From positions 1 through 9,860 of the forward strand of contig CAAGBL010000010.1 in assembly GCA_900768045.1 (NCBI GenBank): a stretch of 9,860 bases of DNA. Reading direction: 5' to 3'. The DNA is from an uncultured Alistipes sp. (GTDB taxonomy: Bacteria; Bacteroidota; Bacteroidia; Bacteroidales; Rikenellaceae). Positions 1 to 6,310 of the stretch are shown here, in pieces. Position numbers and translations under genes: made by a program. How positions within the stretch are numbered: position 1 is the stretch's first letter; each line of letters opens with the position of its first letter. The notes beneath the pieces are model-generated. The model had not been told where the DNA came from, made no database searches, and saw only the letters and a program-made list of their open reading frames with translations.

Positions 1-72
1 AGCATATCTCTCGCATAGGTAGAGATTGAAGTCACTAATCAAGTCATTGTAATTAGCTTTGTACTCGTACAT
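1..72 (-). CDS. 5' part of an unidentified gene running off the left edge
   Basis: An open frame begins with ATG at 72-70 and stays open for 24 codons to the window edge, reading MYEYKANYNDLISDFNLYL and onward. It lies 34 bases downstream of the relaxase stop and on the same strand, so it may be co-transcribed with the mob genes. The peptide is rich in Tyr and Asn and predicted to be helical. It is loosely reminiscent of the N-terminal core-binding region of a recombinase, but too short for any family assignment. No clear promoter is visible in 73-106. Confidence 0.45.
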   Translation of the reverse strand, partial: MYEYKANYNDLISDFNLYLCERYA

Positions 73-106
73 AGTCTAAAAGTTTTAATAGTTTAACAAT
101 AATTTA

Positions 107-1060
107 TCACAATCTGAATCCACGCTTGCGCTGTGGCTTCTTTTTCTTCTTTACATATTGCTTTGCCAGCATCTCCTCTTCAGGATCGGTGGCAGGAGCA
201 GTTGTGAGGTCGAGTAGGCCGACACTTAGGTTACTCTCTTCGCTTGGCTCTTGACGAACAATCTCCTGGCGAGGTTCATCGCGTTGCTGGGTAGGAGTGC
301 TGTTGCGTCTTGGGTATATACCTACATCGAAGGCGTTTTCTTCGAGGCGGCAAGCGATATTGACAAAGCTGAATTGGCGGTCAATCTTGGAGCCGCTGAA
401 TTTATACCCGTTGCAGATGAACTTTACACCCTCCGCTTCACCCGTTCTGCGATTCAACTTAAACTCGGTGTCAATCTTGTAGCGTCTCAATGCCCGCCTC
501 AGTTCGCTCCAGCTTGTGGCGTTGGGAACCTCTTGTCGCAGGGCGAGGTAGATAAAGTGTTTTACCTTGTCGTGTTCGCGAAGTCGATGGAACTTGATAT
601 TCTCCTTACCCTCCGAAAAGTGTAGTCGGTAGCGAGCCGTCAGCATCTTGCACACCTTCTCGTTTCGGAAACGGTCGTTCTTATCGCTTATCGTTCGCCC
701 GTCATTATCCACTCGGTTATAGACAATGTGACAATGCGGATGGTCGCGGTCGATATGTCGGGCAATGATAAATTGGGTGTTCTCGATACCCATCAACTTC
801 ATATAGGCGTGGGCGATTTTGAGCATCAGTTTGTCATCGTTTGCGAGCCTTGTAGCATCCTCCGCAGAGAAGTTCAGCGATATGTGGCCAACGGTGTTTT
901 TGACCTTGTCGTTGAGTAGCGTTTGTAGCTCAAATTGCTCTGCCATTTCCGAGGGTGAGCCCTCTACTCCGACAGCCTCCAACAGGCGCGATTTTTCTTC
1001 TTTCAACACATAGTTCACGCACCCTCCGAACGATGTGCCTTTTACAATTTTACCTATCAT
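107..1060 (-). CDS. mobA: MobA-type relaxase / mobilization nuclease (317 aa)
   Basis: This is the DNA transfer relaxase, which nicks one strand at oriT and stays covalently attached through a tyrosine while the strand is transferred. The N-terminal half carries the relaxase/mobilization nuclease domain: Tyr17 in a CVNYVL context is the candidate catalytic tyrosine, VGHISLNF surrounds His59, and the metal-binding triad motif reads HIDRDHPHCHIVYNR at residues 102-116 (His102, His107, His109, His111). The C-terminal tail (about 250-317) is low in complexity, acidic then very basic (KKKKKPQRKR), and fits a DNA-binding or coupling-protein contact. The start codon lies inside mobC, an 11-base overlap that suggests translational coupling. 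The length is normal for Bacteroides mobilizable-element relaxases. No transfer apparatus is encoded here, so it must rely on a helper element. Confidence 0.93.
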   Translation of the reverse strand: MIGKIVKGTSFGGCVNYVLKEEKSRLLEAVGVEGSPSEMAEQFELQTLLNDKVKNTVGHISLNFSAEDATRLANDDKLMLKIAHAYMKLMGIENTQFIIARHIDRDHPHCHIVYNRVDNDGRTISDKNDRFRNEKVCKMLTARYRLHFSEGKENIKFHRLREHDKVKHFIYLALRQEVPNATSWSELRRALRRYKIDTEFKLNRRTGEAEGVKFICNGYKFSGSKIDRQFSFVNIACRLEENAFDVGIYPRRNSTPTQQRDEPRQEIVRQEPSEESNLSVGLLDLTTAPATDPEEEMLAKQYVKKKKKPQRKRGFRL

Positions 1061-1358
1061 CTTTTATCCGTTTTATCAGTTGTGAAATCTTCAATGCTGT
1101 GGCTTGGCACTCGTCCCTCACTCGGAAAAATCCTTGTCGGTTTGCCTGCCTTGCCAGCTGATTCAGGTTGGTGCTTTCGCCTATGAGTTTTCGTATGATA
1201 TCGAGGTTTTCGCGAGTGATTCGTTCACGCACTGTACCTTGTTCAATGAGTGAGCGTACTACCTCACTTTGACTCCGTTTACTTCGTCTGCTCAGTGCAC
1301 GCAGCCAACCGTATTGTTCATCTGAAAGTCGGATTGTAATCGTATTTTTCTTTTCCAT
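1050..1358 (-). CDS. mobC: MobC-like relaxosome accessory protein (102 aa)
   Basis: This small basic protein probably binds oriT and helps the relaxase open and nick it. Residues 5-42 (NTITIRLSDEQYGWLRALS and the following helix with SQSEVVRSLIEQG) look like a ribbon-helix-helix DNA-binding domain. Residues 60-73 (GESTNLNQLARQAN) carry the hallmark N-x-N-Q-L-A motif of the MobC family. The ATG at 1358 is the first start in the frame and gives the usual family length. The 3' end overlaps the relaxase start by 11 bases, so the two are very likely co-translated. The inverted-repeat cluster just upstream (1406-1494) is its most likely target. Confidence 0.9.
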   Translation of the reverse strand: MEKKNTITIRLSDEQYGWLRALSRRSKRSQSEVVRSLIEQGTVRERITRENLDIIRKLIGESTNLNQLARQANRQGFFRVRDECQATALKISQLIKRIKDDR

Positions 1359-1405
1359 TTTTAGTTGTGTTTTTAGTGTTAATTTTCGTGACCATCGGGA
1401 GCCGT

Positions 1406-1494
1406 CTCACCAGCCTTTCAGGTGAGCAAGTTGTCGGTAAAATGTAATACACCGACATAAACTTGCTCTGGCTGAAAATAGACAGATTTCAGCC
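1406..1494. other. Candidate oriT: three adjacent inverted repeats upstream of mobC
   Basis: The 177-base gap between mobC and the primase gene holds three inverted repeats in a row. CTCACC/GGTGAG at 1406-1411/1421-1426 has a 9-base loop. GAGCAAGTT + GTCGGT at 1424-1438 pairs with ACCGAC + ata + AACTTGCTC at 1451-1468 (15 pairs, 3-base bulge, 12-base loop). GGCTGAAA/TTTCAGCC at 1470-1477/1487-1494 has a 9-base loop. Hairpins of this kind next to mobC/mobA are typical of origins of transfer. The nic site was not identified. Rho-independent terminators are less likely, because the minus-strand sequence following each stem has no T-run. Confidence 0.55.
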
Positions 1495-1535
1495 TTTTAA
1501 GTTAAAGTCTGAAACTCCCTCTTTTCTGTTGAAAT

Positions 1536-2564
1536 TCAAGAGAGTTTTTCCACGCTTACAACCTCTAAATCGAGCGTTGAAATGAGTGTTTCAAGATGCG
1601 GATTTCGGGCAATCATTTTGCTTAAAACGAACTCTTTCGTCTCGGCTAGTAAGAGATAATCGGCAATGTCGTAACCCGCTTTTCGCTCTTCATCGGTAGC
1701 GTTATTCTCCATAAAATCGAAGAGTGAAACCTCTATTCCGAGCCGCTGCATCATCTCCATTTTACCCCTCCAATAGTCGGTTGCTCCGAGGTCGGGCAAG
1801 AGTAAAACCTGCCGATTTTTCAGCACGCTCATTGCCTCTTTGTTGAACGCTCCGTTCTTTCCACCCGTTGCAATCCATAGGTATTGCGACAGAAAATGGG
1901 AGGCTATCAAAGCACTCTTTTCGCTCTCCACAAGTGCAACTGTTTGGTGGTTGTCAGCTGTCAAAAGATGCTCCCCGAAGAGGCATTGCCGCAAGTGGAA
2001 TTTCTCCTTTTTCAAGAGCGAATGCACCCAAGTAATATGGTTGTGCGGCTCCTTGATTCTTCGCCCATTTTCGGGGTTGTAGAGCATCACTTTTCCTGTG
2101 TGAATACGCCCCGAAATATCCACTTGCCAAAAGACCGTTGCACCCGTCCAATGCTTCGATGAGCCTACATTGTAGCGTTGCATCAGCTCGCTTGCTGCCG
2201 ACTTGCCGAGCACCGTTTTCAGGAACTGATAAAGATGATTCTTCTCATAGTGTTGCATCGAGAGTTGCATCATCTTCGGCTCAATGAATGATGGTGGCGG
2301 TGGCTCTACTTTGATGGGTTTTACCACAGGTCGGTAGTCATCACAGAGTCGCTCCCTTGCATCGGGATTCTCTGCGAAGTACATCTTCGGCGTATAGTTG
2401 TAGCCGCACTTCTGTTCGTGGTTGCAGCGTCCTACATAGTCGGGAAAGCGTATCTGCTCATCGGTGTCTATGTAGCGTGCGAAACAACTTTTTCGGTGGC
2501 AGTTGGGGCATATGTGCCGCGAGCTGACACCCTTGTATGGTTCTAATATGAATCGGTATCTCAT
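1536..2564 (-). CDS. DUF6371-type primase-like protein with zinc ribbon and TOPRIM-like domain (342 aa)
   Basis: Probably a primase-related replication protein of the element. Using the ATG at 2564, residues 19-53 form a zinc ribbon (Cys19-x2-Cys22 and Cys47-x5-Cys53), as in the DNA-binding head of DnaG-type primases. Residues 205-285 look TOPRIM-like: the strand VALVESEKSA with Glu213, then VLLLPDLGATDYW with Asp258. A GTG at 2594 would add ten residues, but the ATG is preferred because the protein then begins MRYRFILEPYKG, as I remember for this family, and because the upstream start would lie inside the long inverted repeat at 2581-2644. It follows the DUF3987 gene on the same strand, so the two likely act together in replication of the excised circle. 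Family assignment is from recognition of sequence style, not a search. Confidence 0.8.
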   Translation of the reverse strand: MRYRFILEPYKGVSSRHICPNCHRKSCFARYIDTDEQIRFPDYVGRCNHEQKCGYNYTPKMYFAENPDARERLCDDYRPVVKPIKVEPPPPSFIEPKMMQLSMQHYEKNHLYQFLKTVLGKSAASELMQRYNVGSSKHWTGATVFWQVDISGRIHTGKVMLYNPENGRRIKEPHNHITWVHSLLKKEKFHLRQCLFGEHLLTADNHQTVALVESEKSALIASHFLSQYLWIATGGKNGAFNKEAMSVLKNRQVLLLPDLGATDYWRGKMEMMQRLGIEVSLFDFMENNATDEERKAGYDIADYLLLAETKEFVLSKMIARNPHLETLISTLDLEVVSVEKLS

Positions 2565-2580
2565 TTTCTTTTTGGTTTTG

Positions 2581-2644
2581 TTGTTACTATCCACATTTTC
2601 GCAACTTCACAAAACCAACGGTTGCAAAATGTGGATAGTAACAA
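2581..2644. repeat. Near-perfect 24-bp inverted repeat with DnaA-box-like arms (possible oriV)
   Basis: The left arm at 2581-2605 and right arm at 2621-2644 are reverse complements over 24 bases, with a single extra base in the left arm and a 15-base spacer. Each arm contains CTATCCACA (2587-2595 and, inverted, 2630-2638), which matches 8 of 9 positions of the DnaA box TTATCCACA. It sits between the ATPase and primase-like genes. No T-run follows on the minus strand, so it does not look like a standard terminator. In RNA it would form a very strong hairpin just before the primase start. Roles as replication origin or as translational/transcriptional control are inferred. Confidence 0.7.
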
Positions 2645-2645
2645 G

Positions 2646-4022
2646 TTATTTACTGTACTCTCCGTGATCGATTTTCTTGAATAGTGTTCCCAGATGGCGT
2701 TTCAACATCATCTTAAATGCGTGCTCCTTCATCCCGTAATTCTCTGCCAAAGCGATACCCTCTGCGGTGGTAAACCTTTGCGGCAGATGGTGGTAGATAG
2801 TGCGGTGCAGTTCATTGAGTTGCTCGTTGCCTATCGAAGTCTGTACCCTTATGGCTGTGGTACGGAAATACTCCGCGAGTTCAATGGCCCTACGCACACT
2901 CTCGATGTCAATAGCCTCCTTGTCGCACTCTCCGCAAGTCCAGCGGGCAAGTTGGATTATCAGCGCAAAGCGGATGATGTATATCTCCAGCTTGCAGTAG
3001 ATTCCGAGCAGAGCCTCGTTGCTCTCCAAATCACACTTTCGGGCGTTGTCGTGCTGCCACGCATATAGTTCTCTTTTTGCCGCCTCACGAAAGGGGAGAT
3101 GATGCGATTGTAATTCACCCTGCTCATTGAACTCACACTCTTGCTCGATGAGCCTATTGATAATGCGCTGCCACTCCAGTTCCAACTCTTCGGGTGTCTC
3201 TCTGTCGCTCCATCGGCTCTTCTGCACCGATTGTGGCATTACGAAAAGCATGCGGTCGATAAATCCGTTGCTCGCCCTCTCGCCTTTACCCAACTCGCCG
3301 AGTATCTTCTGCTGAATCGTTCCGACAACCGAGATATAAGGTCGCTTGATAAAGATTGAACTTTGCGAACTCTTACGATCCGAGATTGTCGGCTTGGCGT
3401 TGAATACCGACAGCCAAAACTGCTCCTCCGAACCGTTGTTGTAGCGGTTGAAGTTCTTGAACCACGCCGATAACTCATCCGACCATAAGCACAGCCCACG
3501 AGGATTCTGAGCGTGGATAAGGCTTAACCCTTCGGGTGTGATGTCCGATACAAGGAAACGACTGCGCTTGGGAGGAATGGGAAACTCATCTTTGCCCGCC
3601 TCCAATCGCTCTTTCTTGGTCATCGACATCGTGCGCTCATACTCGGCATACTGCTCCTGATACTCCTTGTTTTGACGATAGTCGTGTTCGATAAACGGGT
3701 GAAAAGCGAAACTCAACGGATGGCTTTTGTTTGCTCCTGGTCGCCCGATAAGTGCCATATATAGAATAGGACTCTCCACCCAGCCACGCTTCACCTGTGC
3801 AAGATGCGAGTTGCCGATGCTCACCGCCAATGCCGAAAGCATTGCCGCTGCGATGTAGTCGATGGGATAGCCCTGTGAGGCGTGCAACTCGGTGATGATG
3901 CGCTGAATCTTGTGAGGAAAGACACTGATAGGGAACTCGCCGCCTGATAGTTCAGCACCCATACGCATTGCCGCACCCATTATGCCCTCTGCTGTTAATT
4001 TACTGTTCATAGCCGAGTGCAT
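2646..4022 (-). CDS. DUF3987 helicase-like P-loop ATPase (458 aa)
   Basis: A P-loop ATPase of the DUF3987 type found beside primase-like genes on Bacteroides mobile elements, where it is thought to act as a replicative helicase or loader. The Walker A motif is GRPGANKS at residues 93-100, with Lys99 and Ser100. The Walker B-like strand is GLCLWSDE at 176-183, ending in Asp182-Glu183. A later SVVGTIQQKIL stretch (231-241) followed by NGFIDRMLFV (252-261) fits a sensor and arginine-finger region. A charged linker rich in Lys and Glu (about 115-150) separates the Walker motifs. Its ATG shares one base with the stop of the preceding HTH gene (TAATG at 4024-4020), so translation is probably coupled; Met5 is an alternative start. 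Confidence 0.85.
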   Translation of the reverse strand: MHSAMNSKLTAEGIMGAAMRMGAELSGGEFPISVFPHKIQRIITELHASQGYPIDYIAAAMLSALAVSIGNSHLAQVKRGWVESPILYMALIGRPGANKSHPLSFAFHPFIEHDYRQNKEYQEQYAEYERTMSMTKKERLEAGKDEFPIPPKRSRFLVSDITPEGLSLIHAQNPRGLCLWSDELSAWFKNFNRYNNGSEEQFWLSVFNAKPTISDRKSSQSSIFIKRPYISVVGTIQQKILGELGKGERASNGFIDRMLFVMPQSVQKSRWSDRETPEELELEWQRIINRLIEQECEFNEQGELQSHHLPFREAAKRELYAWQHDNARKCDLESNEALLGIYCKLEIYIIRFALIIQLARWTCGECDKEAIDIESVRRAIELAEYFRTTAIRVQTSIGNEQLNELHRTIYHHLPQRFTTAEGIALAENYGMKEHAFKMMLKRHLGTLFKKIDHGEYSK

Positions 4023-4387
4023 TAGAGGTTAAAGCCACCTTTTGGTTTGCGCTTCACGCCGAGAACAATCTCTGCGGCTTGCTCTTGGAGATTGAGAGCC
4101 TGTAACGGCTTTCGCCCTGACTCAATCCATTGCAGCAACTCATCTTCGTAGAAGTAGAGTTTCTTGCCACGCTTGTAGGCAGGAATCAGCCCCTTGCGTG
4201 CGAGCGTGTAGATAGTAGGTTTCGCCTTGCGTGTGATTTGGCACGCTTCGTCAATCTCGATAATACGATGCTTGTCGGTTGTGGTCTGCGGTTGCAATGC
4301 CGCCACAATTTTATGGATTCGCTCCACCTGTTCTGTCAGATAACCCACCGCCTGCGGCAGCTTATCAAAAGTAATTTCATTTGCCAT
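4022..4387 (-). CDS. Excisionase-type helix-turn-helix protein (121 aa)
   Basis: A small DNA-binding protein, first gene of the leftward backbone operon. Residues 1-32 (LPQAVGYLTEQVERIHKIVAAL) form a short amphipathic coiled-coil-like helix. Residues 41-93 form an HTH_17/MerR-like winged helix: IIEIDEACQITRKAKPTIY, then LARKGLIPAYKRGKKLYF, then YEDELLQWIESG. The tail is basic. Proteins of this layout serve as recombination directionality factors or as regulators of excision and mobilization in Bacteroides elements. The stop overlaps the ATPase start by one base. The 158-base gap to the oppositely oriented cargo gene (first ATG at 4545) holds small inverted repeats (4438-4487) that could be its operator. 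Confidence 0.85.
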   Translation of the reverse strand: MANEITFDKLPQAVGYLTEQVERIHKIVAALQPQTTTDKHRIIEIDEACQITRKAKPTIYTLARKGLIPAYKRGKKLYFYEDELLQWIESGRKPLQALNLQEQAAEIVLGVKRKPKGGFNL

Positions 4388-4437
4388 ATGCGAATTAGTT
4401 TTAATGATTTGATGGCAAAGGAAATCGGTGTTATAAT

Positions 4438-4497
4438 GGTGAAATCACCCACCAAAATATAACTGAGAAATAACTTTTGTATGGTGGTTGGTGGTGG
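4438..4497. promoter_or_regulatory. Operator-like repeats between the divergent backbone operon and cargo gene
   Basis: GGTGA-aa-TCACC forms a short palindrome at 4438-4449. It is followed by CCACCAAAA at 4449-4457, whose complement recurs imperfectly as TTTTgtatGGTGG at 4475-4487, and GGTGG occurs three times between 4483 and 4497. The cluster lies between two divergent genes, where a repressor site would be expected. No exact TAnnTTTG element was found for the leftward operon; minus-strand ATATTTTG at 4461-4454 or a nearby variant is only a weak candidate. Confidence 0.3.
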
Positions 4498-4514
4498 TAA
4501 ATAAATTTCTTAAG

Positions 4515-4522
4515 TATCTTTG
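4515..4522 (+). promoter_or_regulatory. Bacteroides-type -7 promoter element for the AT-rich cargo gene
   Basis: TATCTTTG matches the Bacteroides sigma-ABfr -7 consensus TAnnTTTG exactly. No convincing -33 TTTG lies 19-21 bases upstream. Transcription would begin near 4529, which leaves a short AT-rich leader before the ATG at 4545 and argues against the upstream TTG at 4488 as the start. Confidence 0.5.
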
Positions 4523-4544
4523 TGAAAGTTTAAAGCAATATAAT

Positions 4545-5147
4545 ATGAGTATTGAAGAATTGCTAGATATAGCAGTAGGAATCTATACTAAGGAATCTCC
4601 TGAAGTGGAAGATTTATTAATACATTTAGAAGCAATGAATGACCTTATTGCCAAAGGAGCAGTTCATAACTATTTTGGACTAAATGAGATTGAAATTCTT
4701 GTTTTAATAATGTTAGAAGAGTTTGCATATAAATCTATCCAGCAAGCAGCTTTTAATGATATATACTTGAACGATTATAATAAAATTCTTATTAATTCAT
4801 TGGATAATGCATTGTTGAAGATCCCTAGAACATCTCATGATACATTGTATAGACAAGATAGGGATTATTATAAAATACCAGAAAATGGTGAAATATTAAA
4901 GTTTAAAGGTTTTTTCACAACATCAAAAGATGATTTTGACAACACCTATAATATAAAATGGGTAATAAAACCTCTTCCTAATGGATTAACAAAGGCACAT
5001 GATATATACTTGGTGTATAATAAAGGCTATAATCTACCATATCCAGAATGGCAAGTAGAATTTGAACGTAATACAAAATTTATTGTCACTAAAGTTGTGC
5101 CAAAAGACAATTTTACAGAAGTATATATATCTGAATTAGAAGATTGA
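4545..5147 (+). CDS. Putative ADP-ribosyltransferase-fold cargo protein with altered catalytic site (200 aa)
   Basis: The C-terminal half has the motif order of the R-S-E class of ADP-ribosyltransferases. With the start at 4545 these are LYR with Arg103, GFFTTS at 122-127 in the place of the F-x-S-T-S motif, and PEWQVEFERNTKF at 167-179, which lines up with the E-x-E loop before the usual R-G-T-K-F. In that alignment the second, catalytic Glu would be Gln170. The activity may therefore be lost, or the alignment may be off by a few residues. The N-terminal 95 residues are helical and unassigned. The frame can be extended to a TTG at 4488, but a -7 promoter element at 4515 favours the ATG. The gene is much more AT-rich than its neighbours and oriented against the backbone, suggesting recent acquisition. 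It ends one base from the stop of the convergent neighbour. Substrate is unknown; a toxin or defence effector is possible. Confidence 0.6.
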   Translation: MSIEELLDIAVGIYTKESPEVEDLLIHLEAMNDLIAKGAVHNYFGLNEIEILVLIMLEEFAYKSIQQAAFNDIYLNDYNKILINSLDNALLKIPRTSHDTLYRQDRDYYKIPENGEILKFKGFFTTSKDDFDNTYNIKWVIKPLPNGLTKAHDIYLVYNKGYNLPYPEWQVEFERNTKFIVTKVVPKDNFTEVYISELED

Positions 5148-5148
5148 A

Positions 5149-5883
5149 CTACGCTATATTATCATCCAACTTAATCCGGCACTCAGACTCGGTGTGCGAC
5201 ATTTTGCGCTCGATGGTTGAGATCTCGATGTCGCGGAGGGCGTGAGCAAAGACATTCTTAATGAATGTGGCAGTGTGGATGCGCCTTTTGCCGAATGCCT
5301 TGCCGATGTTCCAGCCGAAGTGCATCAGGTCGATGCTTTTGAGTGCAGAATCAACCGATACGGGCGATACCTCGCGTGGGGTGTCGTCCAAACTATATTC
5401 GGTAATGTAGCCACACAAGCGGTCTAATTCAGCCTCACTCATATAGGCGACCATTGTCTGCTTGGTGTAGTCGAGTACACGACCCAACTTCGCTTGCGAT
5501 GCACGCTCTTGTTCCGCAATAGCATTGGCACGCAAAACCTCATACTCCGTTGGCTGTGGGGTAGTCTCCGCAACAACGACCTCCTCGATAGTCTCGACAA
5601 CGACAGCGGGAGTGTCGGCAACTGCCACCTCCTCCAACTTTTGAAAGGCAGGAAAGCGCATCAAGAACTTCTCCATTCGGGGCAGCAGCAACTCATTAAG
5701 TGTCATTTGCAGACTGATATAGAGTGCCGACAACACAACCACCGTTGCAAAGAATCCAACCGCTGCGCTAAACTCATCATACCCCTTGACAAGCACAAAT
5801 TTTCGTGCTAACACACCAAAGAGCAATATCGCTCCAAACACGAACAGATAGAGTGCAATATATTCCGTTTGTCTCTTATTCAT
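5149..5883 (-). CDS. Two-transmembrane protein with cytoplasmic C-terminal domain, function unknown (244 aa)
   Basis: Taking the ATG at 5883, residues 8-26 (YIALYLFVFGAILLFGVLA) and 39-58 (SAAVGFFATVVVLSALYISL) are clear membrane helices with a short loop between them. Residues 85-112 are a Val/Glu/Thr-rich low-complexity linker. Residues 114-244 are charged and helical, with LMHFGWNIGKAFGKRRIHTATFIKN near 186-210, a basic stretch that could bind nucleic acid. I do not recognise the family. The open frame extends to a GTG at 5964, but a perfect -7 promoter element at 5917-5910 lies inside that extension, so an ATG at 5883 or 5889 is preferred. It converges on the ADP-ribosyltransferase-like gene with a single base between the stops, which leaves no room for separate terminators. 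Confidence 0.75.
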   Translation of the reverse strand: MNKRQTEYIALYLFVFGAILLFGVLARKFVLVKGYDEFSAAVGFFATVVVLSALYISLQMTLNELLLPRMEKFLMRFPAFQKLEEVAVADTPAVVVETIEEVVVAETTPQPTEYEVLRANAIAEQERASQAKLGRVLDYTKQTMVAYMSEAELDRLCGYITEYSLDDTPREVSPVSVDSALKSIDLMHFGWNIGKAFGKRRIHTATFIKNVFAHALRDIEISTIERKMSHTESECRIKLDDNIA

Positions 5884-5909
5884 AGTCATCTTTGTTAATC
5901 GTTCGAGAG

Positions 5910-5917
5910 CAAAGATA
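5910..5917 (-). promoter_or_regulatory. Bacteroides-type -7 promoter element for the membrane-protein gene
   Basis: On the minus strand the sequence reads TATCTTTG, an exact TAnnTTTG match. The predicted transcription start near 5903 would leave a 14-20-base leader before the ATG at 5889 or 5883. A TTTG at 5936-5933 (minus strand) lies 15 bases upstream, closer than the usual 19-21. Confidence 0.5.
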
Positions 5918-5963
5918 TATGAATAATCAACGCAAAAAATGGCTCTTTTGCCTTTTGACCTCA

Positions 5964-5993
5964 CGTGTCGTAGGTTGTCCTATCGTGTCATAG
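5964..5993. repeat. 20-bp-period direct repeat between divergent promoters
   Basis: CGTGTCGTAG at 5964-5973 recurs as CGTGTCATAG at 5984-5993, nine of ten bases identical and exactly 20 bases (two helical turns) apart. The pair lies between the leftward promoter at 5910 and the rightward promoter at 6039, a position expected of a shared operator. Only two copies exist, so chance is not excluded. Confidence 0.35.
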
Positions 5994-6038
5994 CTGCTCT
6001 ATTTTTACACCATATTCTACATTTGAGAAAATTTTACT

Positions 6039-6046
6039 TATCTTTG
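6039..6046 (+). promoter_or_regulatory. Bacteroides-type -7 promoter element for the structured RNA / SLOG unit
   Basis: TATCTTTG is an exact TAnnTTTG match inside an AT-rich stretch. Transcription would begin near 6053, at the foot of the first predicted stem of the downstream RNA. TTTG at 6022-6025 is closer than a standard -33 element. Confidence 0.5.
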
Positions 6047-6052
6047 TTACGG

Positions 6053-6310
6053 CTTACGACTTTAAGCGTTAAGCCAATACATATTAGTAGACATTTATTG
6101 TCGTAATCTTCCACTTCAAAACTTGGCGGTTTTACACAAAACGAAGATTAGCAATCAGATGTCCACGATAGGTGTATATATCCACCACTGACATTGGCTC
6201 GGTGTGTGCTTATATATCATCCTGCGTGGGCTTTCTGTGTTGCTTATTCGTTTTGTAGGCAGCCAAGGCCTTGAAGTGGGATAAGTTAATGCAGAAGCCT
6301 GCGCTTTTTT
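6053..6310 (+). ncRNA. Candidate structured non-coding RNA or long leader, about 255 nt, ahead of the SLOG gene
   Basis: No open frame of note fills this stretch, yet it is rich in complementary segments. A long-range helix pairs CCACTTCAA (6111-6119) with TTGAAGTGG (6271-6279), continues after a 3x4 internal loop with TTGGC (6123-6127) on GCCAA (6262-6266), and so gives 14 pairs. Inside it, a long imperfect hairpin spans 6161-6231: GUCCACG/CGUGGGC, AGG-UG/CA-CCU, AUAUAU/AUAUAU and CACUGA/UCGGUG, about 24 pairs in all. GTTTT-acac-AAAAC (6129-6142) is a small hairpin. TAATCTTC (6104-6111) can pair with GAAGATTA (6143-6150), giving either an alternative state or a pseudoknot with the long helix. 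The 3' end is GCAG-aagc-CTGC (6291-6302) followed by GC and six T (6305-6310), a weak terminator-like end. The 5' and 3' ends are approximate, and the RNA family is not recognised. Confidence 0.55.

Noticed and set aside
251..625. Plus-strand open frame of 124 codons
   Set aside because: It lies antisense within the relaxase gene, whose catalytic motifs are unmistakable; the peptide has no recognisable features.
1470..1500. GGCTGAAA/TTTCAGCC stem followed by TTTT as a plus-strand terminator
   Set aside because: No plus-strand gene precedes it, and on the minus strand (the coding direction here) the stem is not followed by a T-run.
3239..3499. Minus-strand 86-codon frame inside the DUF3987 gene
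   Set aside because: Ser/Arg-rich out-of-frame shadow of a gene with clear Walker motifs.
5884..5964. N-terminal extension of the membrane protein from a GTG
   Set aside because: An exact -7 promoter element falls inside the extension, and the first membrane helix is already complete from the ATG at 5883.
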